Below, piece by piece: positions 9,949-21,500 of a stretch of DNA of 64,000 nucleotides. This stretch comes from Craspedostauros australis. Its lineage: Eukaryota > Bacillariophyta > Bacillariophyceae > Mastogloiales > Achnanthaceae. The notes beneath the pieces were generated by a model. The model had not been told where the DNA came from. It made no database searches and saw only the letters and a list, made by a program, of their open reading frames with translations. The stretch lies in assembly GCA_026770025.1 (NCBI GenBank), contig JAMXDE010000004.1, positions 1,984,001-2,048,000 on the forward strand, in the 5' to 3' direction. The position numbers and the translations under genes are program-made. Position 1 is the stretch's first letter; each line of letters starts with the position of its first letter.

Positions 9949-11337
9949 TCAAGCCTGCGCCTTGGATGCATGGTATAGATCCGGGAAGCGCGTCGGTGCA
10001 GCACTTGTGCTTTTCATTGAATGCGCGGTGTGGTGCATCTTTGGACAGATCGGGGCCGGGGAGGGGAGGCGACGCGGGCAGCATGGCGCCTTGCCGCACA
10101 ATGGAAACTCCGTCATGATATGGGAGAGCCGGCGGCGTGCTTGCAGGACGATGGGCGAGACGGTGGACGATGGCTTGAGCGGAGGTCGCAGAGGGCTGAG
10201 GACCAGGTCTGTGAGTTTGCGGGTGTGGCGGATGGGGGAGACGAAGCCGCCGGTTGAGAAGGAAGCTTGCAGCGGCGTCGGCTGTGAGCGCGGTGCGGGT
10301 GCGCTGGCCTTGGTGGTCATCATCGACATGGATGCCGTCGCGCGCACTTGGATGCTGAGTGCAGCGGTGGCCGTGTTCATCTTCTTCGTCGGGGATCGAT
10401 GTGGTGAGAAGCTCGCCGCTTGGATTCCTTTCGTGTCGAGGTACAGAGCCTCAGAATCCATGGAAGGCAGCCGCTTCGGGCATGTTGGAGGTTCCGTATA
10501 GTCCAAGTCTTCGGCTCTGCTGCCACCAGTACGCGACGCGGCCTTGCCGCTGTTGTTGTGGTCACCGCTGTGGCCGCCGTTGTGGCCACCGTTGATTTGG
10601 AGAAGACGGAACGGCGTGCGACACTTGGTTTGGTCGTTGCGGTCGTCCATGACACGCCCCTCTTCTTCGTCATCGCCATTGTTGCTCTTGTTGTCGTCGC
10701 TGCTGAACGATGCCACGCTGCTGAGCGATGGCTGTCGCACGGGGTACGGCAAGATGGCGTGGTGGTGGCGCCTAGGCAAACATTTGCTGTTGTTGCTCGT
10801 TGATTGGCTCGGAGTCGGCTTCGTGGAGCTGTACTTTGCGAAGATGCTGTCCTGCGGCGCGACCTGCTCGGCTGCTCGGTTGGATGCGGAAGCGCTCCCT
10901 GCTGCGGAGGTGAGAACCGGCTTTGACTCTTCCTGTTTGGGCGGCGTTGGAAAGACCACTGGCCGCGATGCTGACGGCACCCGAGGCAGCTTCTTGTTGC
11001 ATGACGATGACGATGCGTTGGGCTTGGCGTCGGTCATTGCAGCGGGAGCTGATGCTGCTGGTGCCTGCAAGATGGGTGGCATCGAGGATCTTGGTGCTGC
11101 ATCGCCAGTTGCCACAGCAGCTGGATCTAGGCTTCCTTCCCAGCGGCTTGAAGAGTGATTCTGCCGATGGTGAGATCCGGTCTTCGAGCCGACGAGGTGC
11201 TTCTGTCGCTCATGGATGGCTGCTTGATTGGAGGCATGGATGTGAGTGGAGATCCCACCAGCGTTGTCATGCACGAAGATCGCGACATCGCATCCCTTGC
11301 TTTGCAGAAGATGAGCGAAGAATGATGCAAGCGCCAT
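9949..11337 (-). CDS. Hypothetical low-complexity protein
   Basis: A 462-codon frame starting at an ATG at 11337. I recognise no family. The first about 25 residues look ordered (MALASFFAHLLQ then a CDVAIFVHDN stretch). The remainder is Ser, Pro, Ala, Thr and Asn rich and probably disordered, with a small acidic cluster DDEEEG and basic patches near the C-terminus such as QARRRLSHI. Length and continuity argue for a real gene, since no comparable frame exists in neighbouring non-coding DNA. The opposite strand also holds shorter open frames, so strand choice rests mainly on length. An upstream exon carrying the true start is possible. Confidence 0.5.
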   Translation of the reverse strand: MALASFFAHLLQSKGCDVAIFVHDNAGGISTHIHASNQAAIHERQKHLVGSKTGSHHRQNHSSSRWEGSLDPAAVATGDAAPRSSMPPILQAPAASAPAAMTDAKPNASSSSCNKKLPRVPSASRPVVFPTPPKQEESKPVLTSAAGSASASNRAAEQVAPQDSIFAKYSSTKPTPSQSTSNNSKCLPRRHHHAILPYPVRQPSLSSVASFSSDDNKSNNGDDEEEGRVMDDRNDQTKCRTPFRLLQINGGHNGGHSGDHNNSGKAASRTGGSRAEDLDYTEPPTCPKRLPSMDSEALYLDTKGIQAASFSPHRSPTKKMNTATAALSIQVRATASMSMMTTKASAPAPRSQPTPLQASFSTGGFVSPIRHTRKLTDLVLSPLRPPLKPSSTVSPIVLQARRRLSHIMTEFPLCGKAPCCPRRLPSPAPICPKMHHTAHSMKSTSAAPTRFPDLYHASKAQA

Positions 11338-12987
11338 GATGGGAATCGCCGTTCTCGTTGCGGATGATGTGGGTGCGCGAGTTACTGTTCATCCAAGTGC
11401 GTCTTCGACGAATTGTGGGATCATGAGGTCACATGCGAGTTTGGTGCTGTGGTGGTCGTGACAACATCATGATGCGATGCAGCACGACGCCATGCGATGC
11501 GGTGGCATGTCATGCCCTGCGATGGTCGAAGCGCGAGAGAGGCCGCAGGATCCATCGATGTCTTGTGACCGAAGCAGAAGGAATGAACGACAGAACGAAT
11601 GAATGAACGCATGAGGGAGCAAGAAAGAGAGAGGTCTGAGCAAGCAACAAACCGCGCGCAGTGATGGAATGACCACCACGCAAATTCGCCATGACGTTGC
11701 TGTCTGTTCCACAAAGATCTCCCTTGGCAAGATTTATGATCGGTGCACATAAGCCGTCGTTGTCGTGTTGATGTCACATCCGCGTCGGTATGTCGTCATG
11801 CGACATGCCTCTGTTCATTCAGTCACAAAAAATCGCCAGAGCAGCAAAGGAGGCAACCACAAGGAGGAACCAAGAGAAAACAAGACACCAAGCAAGAAAG
11901 ACAGAGACCAAGACACCATGTGCTGATGGCTGAGCGTTTGTTTCCTCCAACGGATTCTTGATCGTAAAAGCGCGATCGATCTCTCTCTCTCTCTTCGTAA
12001 GCCGAAGTGATCCATTCAACGATTAGATCAATGATTTGCAAGATGCGAGTTCCCAGGAAGAGTACTCTTTCTTTCTCGAAAGAGAGGAGCAAGACGGACA
12101 CGGTGTCTCAAGCGAATGGCAAGACAGGTGGCACAGCTACACGATAGCAAAGCAGAGTAAATCGTTCATCACTGGATTGTTCAGGTATATTACTGACGTG
12201 TGTAGAGTATGCTGCTTGCTTGAACCATGTCGCAATTGCCTTCCACTGTCTCTTCGAAGGTGTGGTCGTACCACGTTTGTCCAATGGTCGTGTAGTCTAC
12301 GACTAGCGCGATCAAACACGCACTGAATCCATTCATTCCAACTTTGAATCGCTCGATCACATAGCTGGATAACGGTTCGATTTTGAAATTGCCAAAACCA
12401 AGATTTCAAACACCGTACACAAAGCACCAGCAGGCCGACAAGGGGGGAAGGCAGGCTTCTCCCCATCGAAGATCACATCACACCACAATGCCATCAAAGT
12501 CGTACTCATAGCTCGCATAGTATCACACAGCATCACAAGGGCAAAGGCAAAGGCAAGGCCAAAAACAAGGGCGCTATACGTCTTGTGTCTTCGCGTGGCA
12601 GTACACGTACGTTCCACAATTGAAAGAGGACGAGGGATCACCATCATCACCATCGCAATCAGAGGCATCAAAGAGATACAGTTGCTCCTCAGCTAACAGG
12701 GAGACTTCGTGCTGTTGCCATTGCGTTATCGACGACGACGCCTTCAAACCAAACAAGCACACCACTTCGCGGGTTCTCCACTCTCTGCTCTCTATTCTGC
12801 AATACGCCATTCCGTGTGGTCGTGAAGCATTGGTGTGAATCTCGAGTGCGGCCGCAGTTCTGCCCTCTCCTCTCCTCTCTATCAAGACTCCATTCAGTTC
12901 TCCTCTGCTCCAATCGATTCAATTTGATTCGATTCGATCGCAAACACTGGATTGATCAGCTTCTGTTTTTGGCATTCAGATTTAACG
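11338..12987. other. Spacer upstream of the TOG gene
   Basis: About 1.65 kb between two divergently read genes, presumably holding both promoters. It contains a TC microsatellite (about 11979-11994) and CT-rich stretches just before the TOG start (12855-12910). The open frames in it are short and do not look like proteins. No TATA box or other element could be assigned with confidence. Confidence 0.5.
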
Positions 12988-15560
12988 ATGGACGCGGAAG
13001 AGGCTGCGCTGCTTGCGGAAATGCGGGCCATTTCTAACCAATCGGCGCCCAACCGTTTTGATGCTGATGAGGACGAACCTCAGAAGGATGGTTTCGGTGC
13101 TGCAATGAACGCCAACGGTGGTGTTGCGGATGGTGGCTTCCAGAACAACGCGTCAGCGCCATTTCCTCAGACCGCACATTTTGCACCGCCGAATACCATT
13201 CGATCGAACCTACCCAATACCTTCCAGGGCGATCGTGGTGGATCCGCCGAGGACGAAGAACTTCTCAGGGAACTGCAGGCAATCTCTGCAAGATCCGGCG
13301 GCGCAGACCGATTCGCGGGAGGCGACGACAACGATGATGTTGTTGACGACTTCAACACTTTGCCCAACCAGCGCAGAAATTCGATGGACACGAACACGGG
13401 TGCTTCTGATATCTCAGCTCCGGCTCGACTTGCTGTGCAGCAACCTGCTCCCAAGCCGAGAACATCACGTAACCGACCAGGAGGAGTTCCACCGTGGAAA
13501 CGTGGCAAGCAAGCGCAGAGTCCAAAAAGTGAGATGCCAGCACCGTTCCCAAATGACGATGTGGTCATCGCAGCTCCACCAGCACCCACGCCTGCGCCAA
13601 CACCAATGCCTTCAGGACCTCCACAAACCATCAAATCGAATTTGCCCAACACTTTTCGAGGAGATCGCGGTGGCACAGCCGAAGATGAAGAACTTCTCAG
13701 GGAACTACAAGCAATATCGAACCGATCCGGAGGTGGAGATCGATTCGCAGGAGGCGACGATGACGATGATGGTGGCATGGGAATGCAAGCAGTAGCAACG
13801 GAAGTGCCACCTCAAAACACATCAGTCGCGACTTCTGCTCCAAAACCGAAATCTCGAACGCCACGCAATCGTGCCGGTGGTGTCCCACCGTGGAAGCGTG
13901 GGAAGCAAGCACAACCACCTGCACAGCAATCACCTTTTGGAAACGTGGATGCTATGAGTGAGGATGTTGTTGTTGCAGCTCCACCAGCACCCACGCCTGC
14001 GCCCGCACCTACGCCAACACCAATGCCTTCAGGACCTCCACAAACCATCAAATCAAATTTGCCAAACACGTTTCGCGGAGATCGCGGCGGAGCAGCCGAA
14101 GATGAAGAACTTCTCAGGGAACTACAAGCCATATCGAACCGATCCGGAGGTGGAGATCGATTCGCAGGAGGCGACGGCGATGATGATGGCATGGGAATGC
14201 AAGCAACAGCAACGGAAGTGCCACCTCAAAACACATCAGTCGCGACTTCTGCTCCAAAACCGAAATCCCGAACGCCACGCAATCGCGCCGGTGGTGTCCC
14301 ACCGTGGAAGCGTGGAAAGCAAGCACAAAATCAGCACAAAGACATGTCCACGCCGTTCCCAAACGACGATGTTGTCATCGCGGCTCCGCCTGTGCCTGTG
14401 CCTGCACCTGCTCCAGCACCAGGACCAATTGCGTACGGCCCACCTCAAACCATCAAATCAAATTTACCAAACACTTTTCGAGGAGATCGTGGCGGGGCGG
14501 CGGAAGATGAAGAGTTGCTACGAGAACTGCAGGCAATTTCAAATCGATCCGGAGGAGGAGGAGATAGATTCGCAGATGATGATGGCGCAGCCGATGGATT
14601 TGGCGTGGCAACTCCCAACACCCCAGCACATGTGGAAAGGAGCGCTCCAGAGCTAGTTTCGGAGGTTCCAGCTGGACCTCCACGAACCATCAAATCAGAT
14701 CTCCCCCAGACTTTCAAGGGAGATCGTGGCGGGGCTGCAGAAGATGAAGACCTGTTGCGAGAGCTGCAAGCGATTTCGTCACGATCAGGAGGCGGTGATC
14801 GATTTGTTGGTGGTGACGACGAAGCTGGGATGGATGCCGTAGTGACGGACAGCAACTTTGCAGCACGTCCAAGTCCAACAGAAACCAGCAGGCCCAAACC
14901 CAAGCAACGAACACCTCGCGGTCGGCCTGGAGGTGTCCCACCGTGGAAGCGTGGCAAGCAAACACAAACGCAGGCGCAGGCACAGCATTCGCCATTCGAA
15001 AACGTGGATGCAATGAACGAAGATGTTGTCATTGCGGCCCCACCAGCACCCGTGCCTTCGGGACCTCCACGAACTATGAAATCAGATTTGCCGCAAACTT
15101 TCAAAGGAGACCGCGGCGGCGTAGCTGAAGACGAAGAACTGCTACGCGAGCTGCAGGCAATATCAGCAAAATCCGGAGGAACAGATAGATTTGCGGGCGG
15201 CGATGATGCAAATGGTATTGGTGGTGCAATGGATGCCACACTGTCAGCCCCACCTGCTGCTCGGGCTGCTTCAAAGCCGACGCGACGATCTCAAAACACG
15301 CAGTCCAGAGGGGTTCCACCATGGAAACGAGGAAAGCAACAGCAAATGCAGCAAACAGGAAACAGTGATGATGTGATGGCGGCAGCCCCGACGATGCGTC
15401 CAGCCGCAACCGCTCCTCCTCCGAACACCATCAAGTCAGATTTACCCCAAACTTTCAAAGGGGATCGCGGGGGAGCAGCCGAAGATGAAGAGCTTCTTCG
15501 AGAATTGCAGGCGATATCCAATCGTGGGGGAATGGCACGATTTGACGATTCCAACAGTCC
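12988..15560 (+). repeat. Tandem coding repeats in the TOG protein N-terminus (seven full copies plus one partial)
   Basis: The unit reads roughly TIKSNLPNTFRGDRGG, then AAEDEELLRELQAISNRSGG, then DRFAGGDD. Full copies start near 13195, 13627, 14044, 14449, 14689, 15073 and 15427; a partial copy (EEAALLAEMRAIS) opens the protein at 12988. Five copies are followed, after a Pro/Lys/Arg linker, by a GVPPWKRGKQ box (near 13485, 13875, 14295, 14937, 15313); the fourth full copy lacks it. Copies 2-3 and their linkers are nearly identical at DNA level, which points to recent duplication. It is followed by a poly-Gln run (near 15630) before TOG1. No function can be assigned from sequence. Confidence 0.95.
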
Positions 15561-18500
15561 GCCAGACAACTACGAACATGAACAAACGCTTGGACATGGA
15601 CTTGGACAGCAGGCACAGCCGCGGCCACAGCAGCAGCAGCAGCAACAGCAACATAGTTCGCAGCCGCTGGGACAGAGCATGATGGGGATTGGTGGATCAA
15701 CCCAGAGCACGCCGCCGCTGCAGGCGGAGTCGGAGGACGAAATCGTCGTAACACGAGATACCGTCTCGTCCATGCTTGTGGATAAGAAGTGGAAGATTCG
15801 AAAAGCCGCGTACGGTTATGTGGCTGCGGCAATGAAAGGCACCGGTGAAGATCCAGCATCGGTCGGATCATTGATATCTGAAGTTGGAGGTCAACTGTCC
15901 GCACTCCTCATGGATAAGAATGCCAGCGCTCTTGAATCATGTTTGGATATGACACTGGTGTACGTGAACACGTCCGCAGATGCCCTTCCCTTGGAACAGG
16001 CAGCGAAGATCACCCAGTCATTGGTAAAGGGAACAGCGTTCGGATCGTCAAGACCAGCCACGATCAAGTGTTCCGATGAAATTGCGATGAAACTGATTGA
16101 ATTCGCTGAAGATGGTGCCTCCATCAAGGCAGTCGCGCAGGCGGTGCTAGACCATGGCCTCACGTCGAGAAAGCCAAAGGTGGTTCTCCAGAGCGCCACG
16201 CTCGTCCTGAATGCTGCCAAAGCATTTGGAGCAGCATGCCTGCCGCTTGCGTCCATCACAACATCGCTGCCAAAGCTTCTTTCCAACACGAACAAGAAGG
16301 TCCGTGATGTAGCAGTTGACACCGTCGTCGAATTCTGCCGGGCCTTTGGTTCCAAGGCGCCAATGGAAGGCGTGATCGGCAAGATGCAGAAATCGCAGGC
16401 GAAGCATGTGGATTCGCAGCTTGCTAGCCAGCCAAGCGCAGCACCACCAACACGAACGTTGCGATACATGCAGCAGAACGGCCAAGCCGGTGGAGCGCCT
16501 GCATCCGCTGCTGATGCTCTTGCTGCTTTGGAGGCTGGGGCGAAGGAGTTGGAGATGGAGCGGCTAGCAAAGCGCCCGGCAGTCAATCTTATGGCAACAC
16601 TTCCAAAAACCGATTACTCAGCAAAGCTGCAGTTGGCAAAGTGGTCAGAAAAGGTTGGGGCGCTCGACATCGCGCTTCAAACCGGGGGCGACAAACCGTA
16701 CAAGCTCACGCCGCCATCTTCGAACTCCAATTACGCTCCACTGATCAGCGACATGAAGGGGCTGCTTTCACATACGCACTTTGCAGTCTGCAGCAAGGCA
16801 ATGCAGGTTCTATCCATGTTGGCTGAAGGCGTCGGTGACAAGCTGTTCCCGAACCTGCGTCCACTGATTGGCAAATTGCTATCTCTAGCGAAAGACAAGA
16901 AGCTGACGAAGCCATCAGGTCAGTGCCTTGATTCTCTTTTCGGCAAGGTGTTGTCGATCGATCATGTAGTCGATCAGGACGCTCTCCCAGACGCGGTGAA
17001 CGAGAAAAAGCAGAAGAATGCGCTAGCGCGAACGGCGGCGTTGGACTTTCTAAATCGATGCGTGAGTCGGGCAGAGAACGCTGGTCCCCGTGGCGTGCTC
17101 TCGGTGGGAGCGGCTGACAAATGCGCAAAGCTTGGCGTCATGAAGTTGGAAGACTCCGACGCCTCCGTACGAAAGGCCGCGATGGGCGTCCTGCAAAGCC
17201 TCCAAAGTGCAAATGCGGAAGGCGTGCGAAATGTCGTGAACGGCATCATCGACACGTTGCAGGCGAAGAATGCGAGAGCTTACAAATCACTGATGAAGAC
17301 GAAGATGCAAGAGGGTCAGAGCCAAGGTCAAGGCCAAGGCCAAGGGAACGGCAAATCCTCTGCGCAAGCATCGAAGCCAAATACAAGCAAGGGCACGCAA
17401 TCGAGAGCTCCAGGACCGCCAAAACCTGCGAATGCCACAACACGAGGTGCACCTCCGAAGCGAACACAGCCGAGCGCAACAACAGCGAGACCGCAATCCA
17501 GGGCACCCACAGCCAAGCCGCCACGTCCAGCTGCAGTACCAGTAGCAACATCATTGCAAACTGGAGCATCGACGGCATCATCCGCCGGACCAGTCGCCGA
17601 ATCCATGGATGATTTACCTGACGGCGATCAGGCCATGCAACATTGCGAAGATCTGAACATCCCAAATTGGTCCGCAGAAGACGATGAGGGGGGTGTGTTA
17701 GCAGGTCTCCAAGGTTCGTACTTGCCTGACGTGCCACTTCCCGATTTTCGTTTTCTCCGAAGCGTCTTGAAGTGTCGTTGTTGACTCTGCCACTGTTGCT
17801 GCTGGTGCTGGTGTCGCTGCTTCGATCGCTCATCTTACCTCGCTTCACGCCAAAACTGCTTGGATCATCATTACTGTTAAATCTCTCCACTCTACTCGAA
17901 CTGTGCTCTCTTTTACTGCCTGAACAAACCACAACAGCATCGAAATGGGCGTTTCGGAAGGGTGCGATCGACTCGTTTGCGGCCTTCATCACATCGTCGG
18001 ACTACTCGTCAGATCCAAATAAGCTTCCATCGGATACGGCAGCGATCTTCACCCTCGCTCGCAATCATACGAAGGATTTCAAGGATACGAATGTGAACAT
18101 TATGAAGGCAATCATGCAACTGTTCATTGCGGCCATCGATCAGCATTACGAGCACAGACGTGTGTTCTCTGAGACCTTGACCAAAGACGCTGTGCGCATC
18201 GCCGTGCCGAAGATTGCCGACAAGAAGCTCATGGCGACATCGAAGGAGCTATTGACGAAGCTTTGCACCGTGCAGCAGCCAAGCAGTATTCTCACAGGCA
18301 GCTTCAGCTCAATCGATGGTGTCAGGGCACCTCTTCCCCACGAAGAGCTCCTCAAATGGTTCGCTTCGTTCTGTGGCGACTTTGGATCAGGAACGATCGG
18401 AGGCGCCATGAATGATACTGTCGAATGGTTGGTGAAGGAAGGCAAATCTTCCAACTTGAAGATCAAGCGAGCGGCTCAATCTGCCTTTGCCATCATGTTC

Positions 18501-21500
18501 GTTCATCTTGGACCAGCCTTCGAAGCAATTGCAATGAGCGCGACCACTGATCAAGGCTTGAAGGACCAGCTCGGGCAGACATTCTCGAAGGCCGATTTTG
18601 ATCCGTCATTGGCGAGTCAGCCTTGGCCCAAGTCCTCTCTGGCACACGGTGTTGGCAGAAACGGCGGGGGCGTTGGCGACGGAAGCGATGGTGCTGGTGA
18701 TACCGGCTCCCCGGGCCTCACGTTGGAACTTCCAAAATTCGACTTGGTGGCCTCGCTCCCCAAAGACTGCATGAAGAGGATGGCATTGAAGGACAGCAAG
18801 ACTGCATGGAAGCAACGTAAAGCAGCTCTGGAAGAAGTGGAGAAATCGCTGAAGAATTGCAACGGTCTCATCGATACAGCCCATCCCAAGGGAGTCGCAG
18901 ACATCTTGAAGGGTATGAAAGAACGGCTTTCTGATTCACAAAGCAACCTGCGGCCACTTGCTGTGCGGCTGATCGGATCTCTCCTTGGTAAGATCGATGC
19001 AGTAATGCAAGGCAAACTTGGCAGGGTTGTCTACGGTGCAGTTCTGAGCGGTGCCATGAACGATGGGAAAAAGACGATGCACGATGCATCCATGAAGGCG
19101 CTGAAAGATGCCACGTCGAAACCAGCCATCGTTGGCGGGGGGATCAACGAAATGTCCGTGGAACCATTCGTCGTCTCTCTCGTTGGCGAACTGGCCGAAT
19201 CCAAGTTCCAGGTGAGTGCTGTGTTGGATGCAGTTCAGTTGGAGTCCTCGACGGTCAAGGGACACGACAAACAATGAAGCGAGGAATCTTGGGGGCAAGA
19301 TAGCGCGTACCCTCCTTTCCTGTGACTAACACTCCTTTTGGTGTCTTCGATCCAATTTTCGTGCGTTTATGCATACGCATGCGCGTTCATCCACTCTCGA
19401 CGGGTGCTCGCACACAATAGTCGAATGGCATTGCTGATGTGCTTCGCATGACAAGTGAGATGGCAAGCAGCATCCCCAGTCTGGATGCCATTGCATCGCA
19501 AGGTGGCTTGACTCTCGGCGAGCGCTTCTCCCAGGTTGTGATTGAAAGCTTAATGTCATCGAAGTCCGATGTTAGAGCAGCCGGCGAAGCGCTCTTGTCG
19601 GCGTGTGTAGAGAATCGCTGCATCAGTATCGAGGGTCTCAAGAAAGCATTGGGTAGGATGAAACCAGCGAAGCAACGAAGCGTTGCACCGATCATCACGA
19701 AATTGAGCAAGAAAGCTGCCAGCCACGTGGGCGACGAAGATGAAGCACCGTCACCCTCGCCTTCGCCAAGTGCAGCAGCACAAGGGTCACCGAAGAAAAC
19801 CTTCGCGAGCCGGTTGTCTGCGGCGAAGAGATCAAGCGTCCTCCCCACAGGCAACGGAACGGGCACGGGCACAGGCACCGGCGCAATTGGCAATGAACGA
19901 CCACATGCGAATACCCGGAGACGTGCATCGTTGGGGACGAAGGGATCAGCCGGAACAGATGAAACTCCAACCGATGATTCTACTGGTGCGCACCCGTTGG
20001 ACGGAAGTCCAGGCTCTGCCGGTGTCCAGCGATCACGCGCCGCTCTTCGAATGCTGACATGGCCTGAGTATCCCGAAGAATCGAGTGGGTCGTCTCTCTT
20101 TAACGGCCTGAAGAAATCTTGGGTTCCCTTGCTGCCGGCAGCCTCCACACCAATCCTCTTCCCCAGTGGTGGCTTCAGGAAGCAGGACGATGCCAAGGCT
20201 GGGTGTGAACTCCTCTCGAAGGCGGTTGACCTTGAAAGAACCGGAGAGGGAGAGCCCATGATCATGAATCAGATTGGCATCATTCTGAAGTGGATCACTT
20301 TCGTCCTTTGCACCAAGGAAAGTACTGTTGGGTTGCAGGCACTTCTGACATTCCTGTCCAGCCTTTTCGACTTTCTTCGAGAGCAAAGCTACGAGTTCAG
20401 TGATTTCGATGTCATCTCCGTGGTCCCTTTCCTCTTCGACAAGGCCAGCGCCGCGAAGGGTCGGTTCAAGGATACGTACAATGACCTACTTGCGCAGATC
20501 AAGCATGAGAGTCTCCTCCCCACGAAGAAACTTGGCCCATTGGTGTGCGTCGGTTTGATCGAATCGTCGGTGCATGCAAAGGCGCGGCTCCAAGCTTGCA
20601 AGGACTGCTCATCATGCGTCGAGAAGATTGGTCTCAGCGGAATTGGAAAGAAGGGGGTGCTGGTCGTGTCGAAATCGCTCTCTGAAGAAAAGCTACCAGA
20701 CAACCGCCATGCGCTCCTTGACCTCGTCATTATCTTGCTCTCCAGAATGAACGACGACATGCAACGCTTTGCTCGGATTTGTGGTCCGAATTTAAGCGAC
20801 AAGGCAAGGAATTTGATCGAAGAACAGCTCAAGAAAGCATCCACTACGTCGGCGCATGCAGCGGCCGACACTTCAAGGCCTGCATCGAAGATGTCGAAGC
20901 CATCACGACCTCTTGGGGGTGCCTCGGTTGCCGGTGGTAGCGGAATGGCATCCACCACCGCAGCGTCGTCAACACGGCGTGTGTCTCGTCTGGCGGCGCC
21001 GCCTGCAACGGCATCCAAAATCGCGAAGACCAACATCGCAAGACCTGTGCAAAGATCTCCGGAAAAACAGCAATTCAAGGACGGTGCGACGGGATCTTTC
21101 GGCGATGAGCTCCCGTCTCTTGACTTGCGCTTTAGCAAGCGAGGCACGGGAATCCCGAGAGCGTCGCCAAGGGCTTCACCAAGAGCAAGACATCGAGATG
21201 ATCAAGACTACGAGTTGACGGGCGCAGCAGCACCTGTACCGGCGGCCTTTGATTCCCATCATGAAAGTGCACCCGAAGGCTATCGCGGAGGGGTGGACAG
21301 CAAGGCAAACGCCGCGATGGGCGGTCAGTCTCACAATGACCATCATGGCATAGGACACTCAACACCCGACAGGGCAACGGCACAATTATCCAACCCCGCG
21401 TCTTGGGATAGCGAAACCCGCACAAGCAGGACCGGGGTTCTCGTGTCAACGCTGGATAGCTTGAAATCGAATCTCATGCCATCAGGGACAGCACGAGTTT

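Noticed and set aside
13190-15560. Regularly spaced repeats resembling an array
   Set aside because: Not CRISPR: the repeats are in frame, coding and degenerate at third codon positions, and belong to a eukaryotic gene.
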